Positions 5,587 through 7,040 of a stretch of DNA of 7,040 bases are shown here, in pieces (the stretch's first letter is position 1; the number at the start of each line of letters is the position of its first letter). Position numbers and translations under genes: made by a program. Source of the stretch: UBA1258 sp963643225 (GTDB taxonomy: Bacteria > Bacillota > Clostridia > Lachnospirales > Lachnospiraceae); contig CAVIIX010000039.1 in NCBI GenBank assembly GCA_963643225.1, positions 1 to 7,040 on the forward strand. Reading direction: 5' to 3'. The notes below the pieces were generated by a model, which had not been told where the DNA came from, ran no database searches, and was given only the letters and a program-made list of their open reading frames with translations.

Positions 5587-6477
5587 ATGGAAAAATTAGT
5601 GGTGATAGCAGGGACAAATGCTTCCGGCAAAAGTGGCCTTGGCATTGAGCTTGCTCTTAAATATAAAGGGGAAATCGTTTCGGCAGATTCAAGACAGGTA
5701 TTTAAAGGTCTTGATTTGGGATCTGGAAAGGTAACTAAAAAAGAAATGAAGGGTGTTGCACACCATCTTTTGGATGTGGCAGAGCCTAACGATTTCTTTT
5801 CCTTATATCAATATCAGTCGCTTGCCTATAAAGCTATTGACGATATTTTAGCTCGTAGCGTTATTCCCTTTTTGGTGGGAGGTACGGGGCTATACGTAAA
5901 TTCCATTGTGGATGGATATAATCTTAATGCATCAGAACCTGACATGGCACTAAGAAAAGAAATAGAGAGTAAATCATTGGAGGAATTGGTTGACATAATA
6001 AAAACGCAGGCACCGAAAGTTTTAGACAGAGTTGATTTAAAAAATAAAAGAAGAGTAGAGCGTGCCGTTGAAAAAATAATGTCCAAAGAATCAGAAGAAA
6101 AGCCAAGCGCTAAAAGATATGAAACCCTTGTAATAGGTGTCACCTGGGATCGAAGCGTACTGTATGAACGCATCCGTGAACGTCTGGATCGACGACTTAA
6201 TCAGGGCATGATAGAAGAGGTAGCTGCCTTAAGGGAAGCCGGGGCAACTGATGAATTCTTATATAAGCTTGGTCTTGAATACCGCTATATATTAATGTAT
6301 TTAAGAGGAGAATTTAAGGATTTTGATGAATTCTACAATAAGCTTTTTATGGAAATAAGACATCTTGCAAAAGAGCAGATGACCTGGTTTAGAAAAAGAA
6401 AAGATATTAACTGGATTGATATGGAGAAGGATCCATTTAATGAAGCAGTTAAATTAATTGATAAATTTTATGAATAA
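5587..6477 (+). CDS. miaA: tRNA dimethylallyltransferase (MiaA family, divergent clade)
   Basis: MiaA transfers a dimethylallyl group from DMAPP to N6 of A37 in tRNAs that read codons starting with U, in the cytoplasm. This 296-residue copy has the P-loop GTNASGKS (9-16), ADSRQVFKGLDLGSGK (33-48) with the catalytic Asp 34, and GVAHHLLD (56-63). It also has GGTGLYVNSIVDGY (98-111), NKRRVERAVE in the middle, and a C-terminal QMTWFRKR. Compared with the common bacterial form (GPTASGKT, DSMQVYRGMDIGTAKP, GYKE), the P-loop has TN for PT, Arg replaces Met in DSMQVY, and GLEYRYI replaces the GYKE region. It therefore belongs to a separate clade, and the genome could hold a second, canonical copy. 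The ATG has no clear ribosome binding site, so translation may depend on the gene 18 bases upstream. Confidence 0.9.
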   Translation: MEKLVVIAGTNASGKSGLGIELALKYKGEIVSADSRQVFKGLDLGSGKVTKKEMKGVAHHLLDVAEPNDFFSLYQYQSLAYKAIDDILARSVIPFLVGGTGLYVNSIVDGYNLNASEPDMALRKEIESKSLEELVDIIKTQAPKVLDRVDLKNKRRVERAVEKIMSKESEEKPSAKRYETLVIGVTWDRSVLYERIRERLDRRLNQGMIEEVAALREAGATDEFLYKLGLEYRYILMYLRGEFKDFDEFYNKLFMEIRHLAKEQMTWFRKRKDINWIDMEKDPFNEAVKLIDKFYE

Positions 6478-6512
6478 AAAAGGTGGCAGGTCTTTTAACC
6501 TGCCACCTTTTT
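6477..6512 (+). terminator. Strong terminator after miaA
   Basis: A 15-pair hairpin with arms 6477-6491 (A5 then GGTGGCAGGT) and 6498-6512 (ACCTGCCACC then T5), loop CTTTTA, begins on the last base of the miaA stop codon. It is a classic rho-independent terminator and is A/T-flanked on both sides. Confidence 0.92.
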
Positions 6513-6568
6513 GCTTTTAGGATGTTATACTAATGCCACATCATATAAGACGTGTTGTAAAAAAATAC

Positions 6569-6598
6569 AAAAAGAACATCCGTTAAGATGTCCTTTTT
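6569..6598 (-). terminator. Terminator of tRNA-Gly
   Basis: On the minus strand, a 12-pair hairpin (arms 6587-6598 and 6569-6580, one G-U pair, loop of six bases) ends in a run of T residues (complement of 6569-6573), three bases after the 3' end of the tRNA. It faces the miaA terminator, so the two convergent units are separated. Confidence 0.85.
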
Positions 6599-6600
6599 AG

Positions 6601-6672
6601 AGCGCGAGACGGGGATCGAACCCGCGGCCCCCACCTTGGCAAGGTGGTGCTCCACCGCTGAGCCACTCGCGC
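6601..6672 (-). tRNA. tRNA-Gly(GCC)
   Basis: On the minus strand a 72-base tRNA folds fully. The acceptor stem is GCGCGAG / CTCGCGC with discriminator U, typical for bacterial tRNA-Gly. The D arm is GGCTCAGCGGTGGAGC. The anticodon stem CCACC / GGTGG carries loop TTGCCAA (anticodon GCC, reading GGC and GGU). The T arm has GGTTCGATCC. The 3' CCA is not encoded (CTAAAAAGG follows), so CCA must be added by the nucleotidyltransferase. It has its own promoter and terminator. A second tRNA gene with the same 5' end lies head-to-head at the window end. Confidence 0.97.
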
Positions 6673-6703
6673 ATATAAAGTTGTATGTCTTGCAACAATG
6701 GAT

Positions 6704-6732
6704 ATATTACACGAAGGCAGATTTTTTGTCAA
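6704..6732 (-). promoter_or_regulatory. Consensus sigma70 promoter of tRNA-Gly (minus strand)
   Basis: TTGACA (complement of 6727-6732) and TAATAT (complement of 6704-6709) are separated by 17 bases. The -35 is perfect and the -10 matches at five positions, as expected for a strong stable-RNA promoter. About 31 bases of leader precede the mature tRNA end. Confidence 0.9.
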
Positions 6733-6785
6733 CAGAATTTTCTTAAATTTTTGAAAATTGAATACTTTATAAAAGCTCAAGAAAA

Positions 6786-6810
6786 CCCACTGCCTTTAGG
6801 TGGTGAGTGG
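6786..6810 (+). repeat. Decayed IS200/IS605-like right-end hairpin
   Basis: CCCACTGCC-TTTA-GGTGGTGAG (6787-6808), followed by TGG, differs at only two positions from the 22-base hairpin core at 26-47. Its stem now has a C-A mismatch and two G-T pairs. The TAGTTGAC tail is lost (TGGTCCCTAA here) and no tnpA or tnpB reading frame lies nearby, so it looks like a relic or a solo hairpin. Confidence 0.5.
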
Positions 6811-6816
6811 TCCCTA

Positions 6817-6849
6817 ACGAGGTGCTTGCTTTCAAACGCAGTACCTCGT
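6817..6849. repeat. Stem-loop in the tRNA spacer
   Basis: ACGAGGTGC (6817-6825) pairs with GTACCTCGT (6841-6849): nine pairs including one G-T, with a 15-base loop. No T tract follows, so it is not a terminator. It is directly followed by the palindromic core GCACGTAGTGC at 6853-6863, forming part of the repeat mosaic between the tRNA genes. Confidence 0.4.
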
Positions 6850-6884
6850 AAAGCACGTAGTGCCGCTTTTAGTAGAACCTAAGC

Positions 6885-6907
6885 GAAGCAAATTGCGAAT
6901 ATCATTG
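6885..6907 (+). repeat. Dispersed 23-bp repeat, copy 2
   Basis: GAAGCAA followed by ATTGCGAATATCATTG matches 2232-2254 at 21 of 23 positions in the same orientation. As with copy 1, a GCAC-GTGC palindrome lies upstream, here 6853-6864. No gene covers the spacer 6734-6966. Confidence 0.6.
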
Positions 6908-6967
6908 ACTTTTTAAAAGCAGACACGGTATAGAGAATCAAGTGCGCAAGTTTTTTTGCTTTTCTAG

Positions 6968-6996
6968 TTGACAAAAAATTTTCTATCGTGTAATAT
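6968..6996 (+). promoter_or_regulatory. Consensus sigma70 promoter of the second tRNA-Gly
   Basis: TTGACA (6968-6973) and TAATAT (6991-6996) are separated by 17 bases, mirroring the promoter of the first tRNA gene. The 31-base leader that follows is identical to that of the first copy. Confidence 0.9.
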
Positions 6997-7027
6997 ATCC
7001 ATTGTTGCAAGACATACAACTTTATAT

Positions 7028-7040
7028 GCGCGAGTGGCTC
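7028..7040 (+). tRNA. Second tRNA-Gly, 5' end only
   Basis: The 13 bases GCGCGAGTGGCTC equal the first 13 bases of the tRNA-Gly(GCC) at 6601-6672 and follow an identical leader and near-identical promoter. The rest lies outside the window, so the anticodon is not visible; a duplicate Gly(GCC) gene is the simplest reading, but a recombined tRNA body cannot be excluded. Confidence 0.8.

Larger units (their letters stand above)
6660..7040. repeat. Inverted repeat made of two divergent tRNA-Gly 5' regions
   Basis: Bases 6967-7040 are the reverse complement of 6660-6733 with four mismatches in 74 positions, all within the spacer between -35 and -10. From the -10 box into the tRNA (50 bases) the arms are identical. 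The right arm continues past the window. The arms are separated by 233 bases of gene-free DNA. Confidence 0.92.

Noticed and set aside
5826..6173. Minus-strand frames of 115 and 60 residues
   Set aside because: Antisense to miaA, whose motifs run through this region without a break.
6601..6672. Integration (att) site at the tRNA 3' end
   Set aside because: No integrase gene and no direct repeat of the tRNA 3' end is seen; the repeated part is the 5' end in inverted orientation.
6583..6882. Two 65-residue frames over the tRNA gene and its spacer
   Set aside because: One is the tRNA read as protein; the other starts in the tRNA promoter and crosses repeats. Neither has a ribosome binding site.

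Overview
The window looks like chromosomal DNA of a Gram-positive, fibre-degrading member of the Lachnospiraceae, of the Butyrivibrio/Pseudobutyrivibrio type. This is inferred from the AT-rich composition, strong AAGGAGG-type ribosome binding sites, two lipoproteins with MKK...C signal peptides, a surface glycoside hydrolase family 5 enzyme and a Clostridia-style MiaA. No marker gene fixes the genus.

Left edge (1-98): the last bases of what looks like an IS200/IS605-family element. Its right-end hairpin is also the expected 3' end of a TnpB omega RNA. Region 99-1048 (minus strand): a two-gene operon whose genes overlap by one base (TAATG). It encodes a one-helix membrane protein followed by a small metallo-beta-lactamase-fold hydrolase. 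A compact divergent promoter region (1049-1151) separates it from a plus-strand lipoprotein of unknown function (1152-2030). Region 2031-2386 has no gene. It holds a terminator, a nested-palindrome repeat element and one copy of a 23-bp dispersed repeat.

Region 2387-4768 encodes a 793-residue lipoprotein endoglucanase-like enzyme. Its GH5 catalytic domain sits between two beta-rich modules that resemble each other. A strong terminator follows. Next comes a probable two-gene operon: a membrane-anchored protein ending in a short MltG/YceG-type LysM-like domain but lacking the transglycosylase catalytic part (4942-5568), then a divergent MiaA tRNA prenyltransferase (5587-6477). Two facing terminators follow.

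Right edge (6601-7040): two tRNA-Gly genes, the second cut by the window end, point away from each other. They carry near-identical promoters and leaders, so 74 bp at each side form an inverted repeat. The roughly 230-bp spacer between them is a mosaic of repeat relics: a second, decayed IS200/IS605-like hairpin, a small stem-loop, a palindromic core also found at 2125-2137, and the second copy of the 23-bp repeat.

The genes do not form one obvious pathway. The main themes are extracellular polysaccharide breakdown, cell-envelope proteins and tRNA supply or modification. I see no clear new defence or mobile system. The most unusual items are the tRNA inverted duplication, the repeat mosaics, the duplicated modules around the GH5 domain and the catalytic-domain-less MltG-like protein.
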